Source: Candidatus Alectryocaccomicrobium excrementavium (GTDB lineage: Bacteria > Bacillota > Clostridia > Christensenellales > Aristaeellaceae). Taken from it: a stretch of DNA of 38,935 nt. This document shows, one piece after another, positions 22,998 through 30,827 of the stretch (within the stretch, counting starts at the first letter, position 1; every line of letters begins with the position of its first letter). The DNA lies in contig DVJN01000189.1 of NCBI GenBank assembly GCA_018716755.1, forward strand, positions 1-38,935. Reading direction: 5' to 3'. Position numbers and translations under genes: made by a program. The notes below the pieces were generated by a model, which searched no databases, was not told where the DNA came from, and saw nothing but the letters and a program-made list of their open reading frames with translations.

Positions 22998-23630
22998 ATG
23001 CGGGAAACGAAAGAAGCAAAGCTCGCGCGCCTGCTGGAACGGGAAAAGGCGCTGTTCGAGGCGGGCGCGACGGTTGCGGGCATCGATGAAGTGGGCCGCG
23101 GCCCGCTGGCCGGGCCGGTAGTAGCCGCCTGTGTAGCCATGAAGCCGGGTTGCTGGGTGCCAGGCGTGGACGACTCCAAAAAACTCACAGAAAAAAGGCG
23201 GGAAGCGCTGTACCCGCTGATTTTGCAAAACAGCCTATACGCGCGCACCGCCTGGGTGTGGCCGGGGGAGATTGACGCGCTCAACATCTTGAACGCCACG
23301 CGCCGCGCTATGGAAGAAGCGGCGCGCGGCCTGCCGGGCGCGATTTTTCTCGTCGACGCCGTGACGGGGCTCGACCTGCCGGGCGCAATCGAGTCCATCG
23401 TCCATGGCGACGCGCAGTGCTACAGCATCGCCGCGGCGTCCATCGTGGCAAAAGTCGAGCGGGACCGCTATATGGTGCAGCTGGACGCGCGCTACCCGCA
23501 GTATGGCTTTGCCAAAAACAAGGGCTATGGCACCGCGCAGCATATGGCGGCCTTGCGCGAATGCGGCCCCTGCCCTGAACACCGAAAAAGCTTCATTCGA
23601 TTTTTAGCGCCTGATGCACCGCGCCGGTGA
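22998..23630 (+). CDS. rnhB: Ribonuclease HII
   Basis: A 210-aa endonuclease that cuts RNA in RNA-DNA hybrids, including single ribonucleotides left by DNA polymerase. The first catalytic acids are in GIDEVGRGPLAGPVV (Asp30, Glu31). A further Asp is in LVDAVTGLDLP, and the conserved AAASIVAKVERDRYM and FAKNKGYGTAQH stretches follow. It starts 2 bp after rbgA, so it is co-transcribed and probably coupled. Its last 38 bp overlap the 3' end of the convergent SGNH hydrolase gene. Confidence 0.97.
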   Translation: MRETKEAKLARLLEREKALFEAGATVAGIDEVGRGPLAGPVVAACVAMKPGCWVPGVDDSKKLTEKRREALYPLILQNSLYARTAWVWPGEIDALNILNATRRAMEEAARGLPGAIFLVDAVTGLDLPGAIESIVHGDAQCYSIAAASIVAKVERDRYMVQLDARYPQYGFAKNKGYGTAQHMAALRECGPCPEHRKSFIRFLAPDAPRR

Positions 23631-24573
23631 GGTTGGCAAAGTACCAGTCGAATCCTTCCATGTTCGGGTGCAGGTATTCGTCCCGGAAATATTTGGGATC
23701 GTGCGGCACGAGGGAAAGGCCATCCACCACGGTGTAGCCGTATTTTGCGCATTCGCGCCGGATGCTTTCGCCCACCGCGCCAAAGGGGCCGAGTTTGCGC
23801 ATTTCCCCGCCATCGGCCCGCCAGATGGGCGTGATGGCCAGCACGGGCGCGTCGGGATACGCGCTGTGCAGGTTCTGGAAAAAGCCTGCCGCAGACGCTT
23901 CGAAATCCGCGCGATCGCGGCCGTTCCAGTCGTTGGTGCCATAGGCCACGGTGATGATGTCCGGTACAAAGCCGGGAAGCGCTTCGGGGAATTCCGCGCG
24001 GAATACATCCCCGCCCACGGCCTGGTTGAGGAGTAGGGCGTCGATTTCGCGCGCAATGCGCATGGGATAGGCGCGAGAGGAAAAAATGGCGTCGTACCCC
24101 TGCGAAATGGAATCGCCAAACGCAAGATAGCGGAAGCGGTGCGCGATGGGTTCTATGCAGGTTTCGCCCCGCAGGGCAAAGTGGGAAATTGCCATTTCGT
24201 GCAGCGCGGGCAGAAGGATTTCAATCGCCTTCACGCCGCCCGGCAGCGCGAGCCGCAGGGAAGCCTGGAGCGGCATTTCCGCGTCGGATCCCTCCGCGGC
24301 GAATGGCGCGCCATCGACAAAGACTTCTATATAGCCATAGGGGCGCGGCGCTTCCGCCTGTACGGAGAAATCCATTTCCAGTGCCTGTGCGTCGGTGCGC
24401 ATTTCCAGGGCGATGCCCGCGTTGCAGCGCGAACGGATGACCATGCCGTGGTCGCCCTCGAATTGCTGCAACTGCCGCGGCGTGAGGCGGCGCAGGCATA
24501 TGCCCGCGGGCGTGTCCCAGGCAGCCAGCGCGCCGGAAGCGTAGGGAAGAAGGGTTTGGGCAGAAAATTGCAT
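23593..24573 (-). CDS. SGNH/GDSL-family hydrolase with N-terminal beta domain
   Basis: A 326-aa serine hydrolase. The start at 24573 is preceded by GGAGG at 5 bp; an upstream ATG at 24585 overlaps that site and is less likely. The N-terminal 140 or so residues look like a beta-sandwich accessory domain (SRCNAGIALEMRTDAQALEMDFSV, YGYIEVFVDGAPF), as in two-domain carbohydrate esterases. The catalytic domain follows: block I FGDSISQGYD (Ser nucleophile), a Gly in NQAVGGDVF, block III YGTNDW (Asn) and block V DEYLHPNMEG (Asp, His). No signal peptide is visible, so it is probably cytoplasmic; the substrate is unknown, with acetylated sugars a reasonable guess. It lies 56 bp after thrS on the same strand, with a hairpin in between, and I see no promoter of its own. 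Its 3' end overlaps rnhB. Confidence 0.88.
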   Translation of the reverse strand: MQFSAQTLLPYASGALAAWDTPAGICLRRLTPRQLQQFEGDHGMVIRSRCNAGIALEMRTDAQALEMDFSVQAEAPRPYGYIEVFVDGAPFAAEGSDAEMPLQASLRLALPGGVKAIEILLPALHEMAISHFALRGETCIEPIAHRFRYLAFGDSISQGYDAIFSSRAYPMRIAREIDALLLNQAVGGDVFRAEFPEALPGFVPDIITVAYGTNDWNGRDRADFEASAAGFFQNLHSAYPDAPVLAITPIWRADGGEMRKLGPFGAVGESIRRECAKYGYTVVDGLSLVPHDPKYFRDEYLHPNMEGFDWYFANLTGAVHQALKIE

Positions 24574-24589
24574 AACGGCCTCCAAATAT

Positions 24590-24621
24590 GATTTTGCCCG
24601 GCGCGTTCGCCGGGCAAAATC
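24590..24621 (-). terminator. Strong hairpin after thrS
   Basis: Perfect 14-bp stem GATTTTGCCCGGCG / CGCCGGGCAAAATC (24590-24603 with 24608-24621) with a 4-nt loop, 8 bp after the thrS stop. On the minus strand only a weak T tract follows (ATATTT), and the SGNH hydrolase ribosome binding site begins 7 bp on. It may be a leaky terminator or an RNA-stability hairpin. Confidence 0.75.
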
Positions 24622-24629
24622 GGTTTTGT

Positions 24630-26363
24630 TTATAGCGCCTTGGTGCGGATTTCCTCCAGCAATTTTGCGAGCAGCGCGTCTGTGCTCATCACTTCCTGCG
24701 TACCCTTGCGGGAGCGCACGGCCACCATGCCGGATTCGGCCTCCTTATCGCCCAGCACCAGCATATAGGGGATCTTTTGCACCTGCGCCTCGCGGATCTT
24801 GAGGTTGATCTTTTCGTTGCGCAGGTCGGTCTCCACGCGAATGCCCGCGTCGAAGAGCTTGTCGCGCAGGGCCAGGGCAGCCTCGTCCGCGCGGTCGGTG
24901 ATGGTGAGGATGCGGGCCTGCTCGGGCGCGAGCCACAGCGGGAACGCGCCGGCAAAGTGCTCGGTGAGCACGGCGATGAGGCGCTCCATGGAGCCGAACA
25001 CCACGCGGTGCACCATCACCGGGCGGTGGCGTTCGCCATCCGGGCCGATGTAGCCCAGATCGAACCGCTCGGGCAGGTTCATATCCAGCTGGATGGTGCC
25101 GCACTGCCAGGTGCGGCCCAGGCAGTCTTCCAGGTGCAGGTCGATCTTCGGGCCGTAGAACGCGCCGTCGCCCTCGTTGATCACGTAGGGCACGCCCAGT
25201 TCGTCCAGCGCGCCGCGCAGGCCGTTGGTGGCGATTTCCCACATTTCATCCGAGCCGATGGAGTTCTCCGGCCGCGTGGACAGCTCGACGTGGTAGTCCA
25301 GGCCAAACGTCTTGTAGATCTGCGCCGCCATGTTGTACACGCCGATGACCTCATCCTTGATCTGATCCGGGGTCATGAAGATGTGCGCGTCATCCTGCGT
25401 GAAGCAGCGCACGCGCATCAGGCCGTGCAGCGCGCCGGAAAGCTCGTGCCGGTGCACCAGGCCCAGCTCGCCCATGCGCACGGGCAGTTCGCGGTAGCTC
25501 CACATCTTGCGCTTAAAGGCCAGGATGCCGCCCGGGCAGTTCATGGGCTTGATGGCGTAATCCTCTCCATCGATCACCGTGGTGTACATGTTCTCGCGGT
25601 AGTGATCCCAATGGCCGGACTGCTCCCACAACGCGCGGTTCAGGATGATGGGGGTTTTGATCTCCTGATAGCCCGCCTTGCGGTGCAGATCGTGCCAGTA
25701 GTCCACCAGCGTGTTGTAGATGGTCATGCCCTTGGGGAAGAAGAACGGGAAGCCGGGGCCTTCCTCCATCGTGTCGAACAGATCCAGTTCGCGGCCCAGC
25801 TTGCGGTGGTCGCGCTTTTTGGCCTCTTCCAGGCGGGTGAGGTAGGCGTCCAGCTCTTCGCGGGTTTCGAAGGCCGTGCCATAGATGCGCTGGAGCATCT
25901 TGTTCTTTTCGCTGCCGCGCCAGTACGCCCCGGCCACGCTCATCAGCTTAAAGGCCTTCACCTTGCCGGTGCTCACCACGTGCGGGCCGGCGCACAGGTC
26001 CACAAAATCGCCCTGCTTATAGAAGGAAATCGCCGCGTCCTCGGGCAGGTCGCGGATGAGCTCCACCTTGTAGGGCTCGCCCTTTTCCTCCATAAAGCGG
26101 ATGGCTTCCTCGCGGGGCAGCTCGAAGCGCTCCAGCTTGAGGTTTTGCTTGACGATGTGCTTCATCTCTTTTTCGACGGCGGTGAGGAATTCCTGGGTGA
26201 AGGGCTCGTCGACGTCGAAATCATAGTAAAAGCCGTTTTCAATCGAAGGGCCGATGGCCAGCTTGGCCTCGGGGCGCAGCTTTTTCACGGCCTGGGCCAT
26301 GATGTGGCTGGCCGTGTGGCGCAGCGAGGAAAGGCTGTTGTCAAAATGCGGGTGTTCCTGCAT
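24630..26363 (-). CDS. thrS: Threonine--tRNA ligase lacking the TGS domain
   Basis: A 577-aa class II synthetase that charges tRNA-Thr. The start at 26363 follows AAGGAAGG, and everything upstream is T-box leader. The protein opens directly with the editing (SAD/N2) domain: HTASHIMAQ gives the metal-binding His16 and His20, and the later DLCAGPHV adds the Cys and His. The catalytic core follows (MTIYNTLVDYWHDLHRKAGYQE; NCPGGILAFKRK with the zinc Cys; RMGELGLVHRHELSGALHGLMRVRCFTQDDAHIF; HRVVFGSMERLIAVL), then the anticodon-binding domain. Typical ThrRS is about 640 aa; the missing 60 or so residues correspond to the N-terminal TGS domain. All catalytic and editing residues are present. Confidence 0.96.
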   Translation of the reverse strand: MQEHPHFDNSLSSLRHTASHIMAQAVKKLRPEAKLAIGPSIENGFYYDFDVDEPFTQEFLTAVEKEMKHIVKQNLKLERFELPREEAIRFMEEKGEPYKVELIRDLPEDAAISFYKQGDFVDLCAGPHVVSTGKVKAFKLMSVAGAYWRGSEKNKMLQRIYGTAFETREELDAYLTRLEEAKKRDHRKLGRELDLFDTMEEGPGFPFFFPKGMTIYNTLVDYWHDLHRKAGYQEIKTPIILNRALWEQSGHWDHYRENMYTTVIDGEDYAIKPMNCPGGILAFKRKMWSYRELPVRMGELGLVHRHELSGALHGLMRVRCFTQDDAHIFMTPDQIKDEVIGVYNMAAQIYKTFGLDYHVELSTRPENSIGSDEMWEIATNGLRGALDELGVPYVINEGDGAFYGPKIDLHLEDCLGRTWQCGTIQLDMNLPERFDLGYIGPDGERHRPVMVHRVVFGSMERLIAVLTEHFAGAFPLWLAPEQARILTITDRADEAALALRDKLFDAGIRVETDLRNEKINLKIREAQVQKIPYMLVLGDKEAESGMVAVRSRKGTQEVMSTDALLAKLLEEIRTKAL

Positions 26364-26401
26364 GGGGATCCTTCCTTTCTGGTTCTTGGCAAATTTGGGA
26401 A

Positions 26402-26621
26402 ACAAAAAAGCGCCTGCATTGGGACGGGATAAAAAACCCGCGGTTCCACCCAATTTGCTTGCGCCACTTTGCAGGGGGATATCGCGCCCGGCGCTGCGGA
26501 TCGGAGGCTGGTGCGCGATGCGGCCCTGCGGGGGGAGCTTGCAGCGCGGCTGATCCGCGCTCCCCCTCTCTTGCGCCGTCCCCGGCATCGCTTGGTCCCC
26601 GTCATTTCCACAGGAAATATT
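26402..26621 (-). promoter_or_regulatory. T-box leader of thrS
   Basis: The core GGGTGGAACCGCGG lies at about 26451-26438 on the minus strand. Upstream, AGAGAGGGGGAGC and GCTGCAAGCTCCCCC (about 26570-26530) form the conserved leader stem. A terminator with T6 follows (26404-26409). It should sense uncharged tRNA-Thr; I did not fix the specifier codon. Confidence 0.92.
26404..26465 (-). terminator. T-box-controlled terminator before thrS
   Basis: On the minus strand GCGCAAGCAAATTGGG (from 26464) can pair, with two small bulges, with CCCAATGCAGGCGC (26423-26410), followed by T6. It overlaps the T-box core, so forming the antiterminator and the terminator is mutually exclusive. Confidence 0.8.
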
Positions 26622-26627
26622 GGCATC

Positions 26628-26656
26628 ATTATAGCGGCGCGGCGGGCATTTGTCAA
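26628..26656 (-). promoter_or_regulatory. Consensus sigma-A promoter of thrS
   Basis: TTGACA (26656-26651), 17-bp spacer, TATAAT (26633-26628) on the minus strand: a perfect match to both boxes. Transcription starts near 26621, at the head of the T-box. Confidence 0.92.
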
Positions 26657-26657
26657 T

Positions 26658-26677
26658 CCTTTTGGCGGAAAAACCGT
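26658..26677. repeat. 20-nt repeat CCTTTTGGCGGAAAAACCGT, copy 1
   Basis: The same 20 nt occurs at 29401-29420. Here it lies between the divergent thrS and rpsB promoters; the other copy forms most of the frr promoter spacer. Confidence 0.85.
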
Positions 26678-26705
26678 CAAAGAAAAAGATTTAACGCGAA
26701 ATGTG

Positions 26706-26735
26706 TTGGCAGGCTTTGGATGGGTATGCTATAAT
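26706..26735 (+). promoter_or_regulatory. Sigma-A promoter of rpsB-tsf
   Basis: TTGGCA (26706-26711), 18-bp spacer, TATAAT (26730-26735) with an extended TG before the -10 box. It gives a leader of about 90 nt. Confidence 0.82.
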
Positions 26736-26741
26736 TGATCG

Positions 26742-26820
26742 GAAAACGCACTTCCGCCGATTTGCGCGGCGTTGCCCCATGGGTGCCGGGCAAAGGCGAA
26801 GCGGAAGGTGGGAAAAACAA
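26742..26820 (+). promoter_or_regulatory. Structured rpsB leader
   Basis: CACTTCCGC near 26750 can pair with GCGGAAGGTG near 26805 (one bulge). Inside lies a smaller TTGCCC/GGGCAA stem. Leaders bound by S2 are known in bacteria, so this may mediate autoregulation; no family model was checked. Confidence 0.4.
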
Positions 26821-26832
26821 GGAGGAACACCA

Positions 26833-27579
<747 letters not shown>

Positions 27580-27600
27580 TCACACGGAGGGCGTATTCCT

Positions 27601-28260
27601 ATGGAAATCAGTGCAAAAGTTGTTAAAGAGCTGCGCGAGCGCACGGGCGCCGGCATGATGGACTGCAAGCGCGCGCTGCAGGAAATGGACGGCGATATGG
27701 ACAAGGCCATCGACTTCCTGCGCGAAAAGGGCCTGGCCTCCGCCGCCAAGAAGCAGGGCCGCATCGCCGCCGAAGGCATCGTGGACAGCTACATCCACAT
27801 GGGCGGCAAGGTTGGCGTGCTGGTGGAAGTGAACTGCGAGACCGACTTCGTGGCCAAGACGGATGAATTCAAAGAGCTGGTGCACGATATCGCCCTGCAG
27901 ATCGCCGCGTCCGCGCCGGAATACGTGTCCCGCGACGAAGTGCGCACCGAGCACCTCGAGCACGAGAAGGAAATCCTCGCCGCGCAGGCCCGCAACGAGG
28001 GCAAGCCGGAAAAGATCATCGAGAAGATGGTCCAAGGCCGCGTGGAGAAGTTCTACAAGGAAGTCTGCCTGCTGGAGCAGCCGTTCGTCAAGAATCCGGA
28101 TGTGACCATCGAGCAGCTTATCACCGAAAAGGTCGCCAAGATCGGCGAAAAGATCAGCGTGCGCCGCTTTGTCCGCTATAAGCTGGGCGAGGGCCTGGAG
28201 AAGCGCGTGGACGATCTGGCGGCGGAAGTCGCCGCGCAGACCGCCGCGATGCAGAAGTAA
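27601..28260 (+). CDS. tsf: Translation elongation factor Ts
   Basis: A 219-aa nucleotide-exchange factor that regenerates EF-Tu-GTP. The N-terminal UBA-like domain ([21 protein letters not shown]) and the core contact motif ([16 protein letters not shown]) are intact. Codon use is highly biased, as expected for an abundant protein. It is co-transcribed with rpsB and followed by two hairpins, the second a terminator. At 219 aa it is a short form, common in Bacillota, Thermus and cyanobacteria. Confidence 0.98.
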   Translation: MEISAKVVKELRERTGAGMMDCKRALQEMDGDMDKAIDFLREKGLASAAKKQGRIAAEGIVDSYIHMGGKVGVLVEVNCETDFVAKTDEFKELVHDIALQIAASAPEYVSRDEVRTEHLEHEKEILAAQARNEGKPEKIIEKMVQGRVEKFYKEVCLLEQPFVKNPDVTIEQLITEKVAKIGEKISVRRFVRYKLGEGLEKRVDDLAAEVAAQTAAMQK

Positions 28261-28278
28261 TTCCTTTGCGCGTGGCAT

Positions 28279-28304
28279 GGCTTTGCGGGCTTGCCCGCAA
28301 AGCC
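28279..28304 (+). other. Hairpin after tsf without T run
   Basis: Perfect 11-bp stem GGCTTTGCGGG / CCCGCAAAGCC with a 4-nt loop, 18 bp after the tsf stop. No T tract follows, so it may be an RNA-stability structure rather than a terminator. Confidence 0.6.
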
Positions 28305-28378
28305 GCGCAGTTTGTGCCAATAAGAAGGGCTTGCGCGTTCCCATTGCTGGGCGGCTGGTCTTCCTGAATTTGTTTGCT

Positions 28379-28419
28379 GCCCAATTTTGACCGCTTTGCC
28401 GTTCAAAATTGGGCTTTTT
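28379..28419 (+). terminator. Rho-independent terminator after rpsB-tsf
   Basis: Perfect 12-bp stem GCCCAATTTTGA / TCAAAATTGGGC (28379-28390 with 28403-28414), 12-nt loop, then T5 (28415-28419). I see no convincing promoter between it and pyrH, so pyrH may depend on read-through or on a weak promoter. Confidence 0.9.
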
Positions 28420-28487
28420 CTATGATTACAATCGACGGGGATGGCGCGGCGGGCACGCCGCTCACCGGCCAAAATGGAGGGGAAACC

Positions 28488-29192
28488 ATGGCAAAATACC
28501 GCAGAATAGTGCTAAAGCTCAGCGGCGAATCGCTGGCGGCGGAGCGGGGCGCTTTTGACGAAGCGCGCATTTTGGAAGTTGCCAGGAACATCGCCGCGCT
28601 ATCGCAAATGGGCGTGGAAACCGCGGTGGTGATGGGCGGCGGTAACATCTGGCGCGGCCGCTTTTCCGAGCAGATGGATCCGGTGAGCGCTGACCAGATG
28701 GGCATGCTCGCTACGGTGATCAACGCCCTGGCCGTGCAGGAGGCGCTGCGCCGCGTGGGGCAAAGCGCCAGCGTGTTCACCGCGCAGGAGATGAACCGCT
28801 TTGCCGCGCTCTACACGCGCGACGCGGCGGACGCGGCTTTGCGCGCGGGCGAAGTGGCGCTGCTGGCGGGCGGCACGGGCAATCCGTTTTTCACCACGGA
28901 CACGGGCGCCGCGCTGCGCGCGGCCGAGCTCAGGGCGGATGCGGTGTTTAAGGGCACGACTGTGGACGGCGTGTACGACGCGGATCCGCATAAAAATCCC
29001 GACGCGCGCCTGATCCGGGAAATTTCCTATCGCGAAGCGATTGAGCGCGGCCTCAAGGTGATGGATATCAGTGCGTTCACGCTGTGCATGGAGCGGCATG
29101 TGCCGGAAATCCGCGTGTTTTCCATGAATCCGCTTGCCAACATCCTGCGCGTGGCGGAAGGGGAAGCGCTGGGCACCGTGGTGCACGAATAA
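28488..29192 (+). CDS. pyrH: UMP kinase
   Basis: A 234-aa amino-acid-kinase-fold enzyme that converts UMP to UDP with ATP in pyrimidine nucleotide synthesis, usually hexameric. Motifs: RIVLKLSGESL at the N terminus, VVMGGGNIWRGR, DQMGMLATVINALA and GGTGNPFFTTDTGAALRA. The start ATG at 28488 has GGAGGGG before it; the longer open frame runs back into the terminator. It stands alone between the rpsB-tsf terminator and the frr promoter, keeping the usual gene order. Confidence 0.97.
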   Translation: MAKYRRIVLKLSGESLAAERGAFDEARILEVARNIAALSQMGVETAVVMGGGNIWRGRFSEQMDPVSADQMGMLATVINALAVQEALRRVGQSASVFTAQEMNRFAALYTRDAADAALRAGEVALLAGGTGNPFFTTDTGAALRAAELRADAVFKGTTVDGVYDADPHKNPDARLIREISYREAIERGLKVMDISAFTLCMERHVPEIRVFSMNPLANILRVAEGEALGTVVHE

Positions 29193-29397
29193 GGCGCGGC
29201 TGGCAACAACTCCGCAGTGCGGCGTAGTCGCAATCGTGAGGGGTAAATTGCGGTACAGGGGGCACTCCTCAGTTTTTGGGAAGGGGTATACCAGGCGAAC
29301 ATACGCCTTTCAAAGGCCTCATTGCTTTTGACGCGCCGCCCGATAGCTTCAGCGAAGAACGCTTCGCCAGCGCCCAGAATTTCGGCAAAATTGGGGC
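29193..29397 (+). other. Gene-free stretch between pyrH and the frr promoter with several small hairpins
   Basis: About 205 nt without a supportable gene. It holds small inverted repeats: CCGCA/TGCGG (about 29212), CGCAAT/ATTGCG (about 29230-29254), AGGCG/CGCCT (about 29292-29307), GCCTTT/AAAGGC, and GCGAAG/CTTCGC (about 29352-29367). None has a T run after it. It may be an intergenic repeat remnant; I do not recognise it. Confidence 0.4.
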
Positions 29398-29426
29398 TTG
29401 CCTTTTGGCGGAAAAACCGTTACAAT
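29398..29426 (+). promoter_or_regulatory. Sigma-A promoter of the frr-polC operon
   Basis: TTGCCT (29398-29403), 17-bp spacer, TACAAT (29421-29426), about 37 bp before the frr ATG. The spacer contains most of the 20-nt repeat also found near the thrS promoter. Confidence 0.72.
29401..29420. repeat. 20-nt repeat CCTTTTGGCGGAAAAACCGT, copy 2
   Basis: Identical to 26658-26677 in the same orientation; here it runs from the end of the frr -35 box to the base before the -10 box. Confidence 0.85.
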
Positions 29427-29462
29427 ATAGCATAGAGTAATCATCGATCGGAGGGCATTTGT

Positions 29463-30020
29463 ATGTACGAGACTCATATCGACGTCGCGAAGGAAAAAAT
29501 GCAAAAAACGATTGCCGTGGTCAAAAAGGATCTCGCCACCATGCGCGCTGGCCGCGCGAATCCGCAGATTCTGGATCGCATTCTCGTGGACTATTATGGC
29601 ACGCCGACCCCGATCAACCAAATGGGCAACATTTCTTCGCCGGAGCCGCGCATGCTGGTCATCTCCCTGTGGGAAAGCAAGATGATCCCCAACGTGGAAA
29701 AGGCGATTCAAAAGAGCGATATCGGCATCAATCCCACCAACGACGGCAAGGTCATTCGCCTGGTGGTGCCGGAACTTACCGAGGAGCGCCGCAAGGATCT
29801 GGTCAAGCAGGTGAAAAAACAGGTGGAAGAGGGCAAAGTCGCGCTGCGCGCCATTCGCCGCGACGCGCTGGACGCCATCCGCAAGATGGAGAAAAAATCC
29901 GAGATCACTGAGGACGATCTGAAGGACGCGGAAACCCAGCTGCAGAAGCTCACGGATCAACAGGTGAAGGATTTGGACGCCATTGGCGCGGAAAAAGAAA
30001 AAGAGATCATGAGCGTATGA
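29463..30020 (+). CDS. frr: Ribosome recycling factor
   Basis: A 185-aa factor that, with EF-G, splits the post-termination ribosome. It is a full-length match: LATMRAGRANPQILDRILVDYYGTPTPINQMGNIS, then the long three-helix bundle with LTEERRKDLVKQVKKQVEEGKVALRAIRRDA. CGGAGGG lies before the ATG. It is the first gene of a tightly packed operon (frr-uppS-cdsA-dxr-rseP-ispG-polC); its stop overlaps the uppS start (ATGA). Confidence 0.98.
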   Translation: MYETHIDVAKEKMQKTIAVVKKDLATMRAGRANPQILDRILVDYYGTPTPINQMGNISSPEPRMLVISLWESKMIPNVEKAIQKSDIGINPTNDGKVIRLVVPELTEERRKDLVKQVKKQVEEGKVALRAIRRDALDAIRKMEKKSEITEDDLKDAETQLQKLTDQQVKDLDAIGAEKEKEIMSV

Positions 30021-30823
30021 CGCCTTTTTTGCCGTCGCGATCCCGCAAGGGCGATGGCGCGTCCACACAGGTTGCGGGGGCGGGTGAGCAGCTTCCGTCC
30101 CGCCTGCCGCGCCATGTGGCCATCATCATGGATGGAAACGGGCGCTGGGCCAGGCAGCGCGGCCTGCCGCGCACGGTGGGGCATAGCGCTGGCACTGAGG
30201 CGCTGCGCGGCATCATCCGCGCCAGCGACGATTGGGGCATAGAAGCGCTGACGATTTACGCCTTCTCCACGGAGAATTGGGCCCGCCCACAGGATGAAGT
30301 GGGCGCGCTGATGCGCTTGCTGTTGCAATATTTCGCCTCGGAGATCGACGAGCTGAATGAAAAGAATGTGCGCATCCGCATCCTGGGCAACGTGGAGGGG
30401 CTGCCCGCTCCGCAGCGGCAGGCGGTTACGCGCGCGATGGAGATCACGCGCGGCAACACCGGCCTGAAGCTCAATATCGCGCTCAATTATGGGGGGCGGG
30501 ATGAACTTGTGCGCGCTGCGCGGGAATTGGCCGCGCGCGCGGTGCGGGGCGAAATCGCGCCGGAGGAGATTGCCGAAGCCGATGTGGCAAACGCGCTGTA
30601 TACGCGGGGCCTGCCCGATGTGGATCTGGTGATCCGCACCAGCGGGGAAGAACGGCTTTCCAACTTTTTGCTCTGGCAATGCGCCTATGCAGAGATGATT
30701 TTTAACCCGGTTTTGTGGCCAGACTACAACCGGGCGGAATATTTGAAGGATTTGTGGGAATACGCCCGCCGGGACCGCCGCTTTGGCGGGGTGCGCGAAA
30801 AAGAAGAGAGCCCGAAAGGATAA
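30017..30823 (+). CDS. uppS: Isoprenyl transferase (undecaprenyl diphosphate synthase)
   Basis: A 268-aa cis-prenyltransferase that makes the C55 lipid carrier for peptidoglycan and other wall sugars. Motifs: HVAIIMDGNGRWA (catalytic Asp39), GHSAGTEALR, IYAFSTENWARP, LNIALNYGGRDEL and the C-terminal DLVIRTSGEERLSNFLLWQ. It has an extra N-terminal stretch of about 30 residues; the ATG overlaps the frr stop (ATGA), suggesting coupling, but a later start cannot be excluded. Its product feeds the lipid carriers that GT-C enzymes such as the one at 5.4-9.2 kb normally use. Confidence 0.96.
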   Translation: MTPFLPSRSRKGDGASTQVAGAGEQLPSRLPRHVAIIMDGNGRWARQRGLPRTVGHSAGTEALRGIIRASDDWGIEALTIYAFSTENWARPQDEVGALMRLLLQYFASEIDELNEKNVRIRILGNVEGLPAPQRQAVTRAMEITRGNTGLKLNIALNYGGRDELVRAARELAARAVRGEIAPEEIAEADVANALYTRGLPDVDLVIRTSGEERLSNFLLWQCAYAEMIFNPVLWPDYNRAEYLKDLWEYARRDRRFGGVREKEESPKG

Positions 30824-30827
30824 TGAT

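Noticed and set aside
28421..28432. TATGAT/TACAAT as a pyrH promoter -10 box
   Set aside because: No acceptable -35 box lies 16-18 bp upstream; the terminator stem occupies that position.
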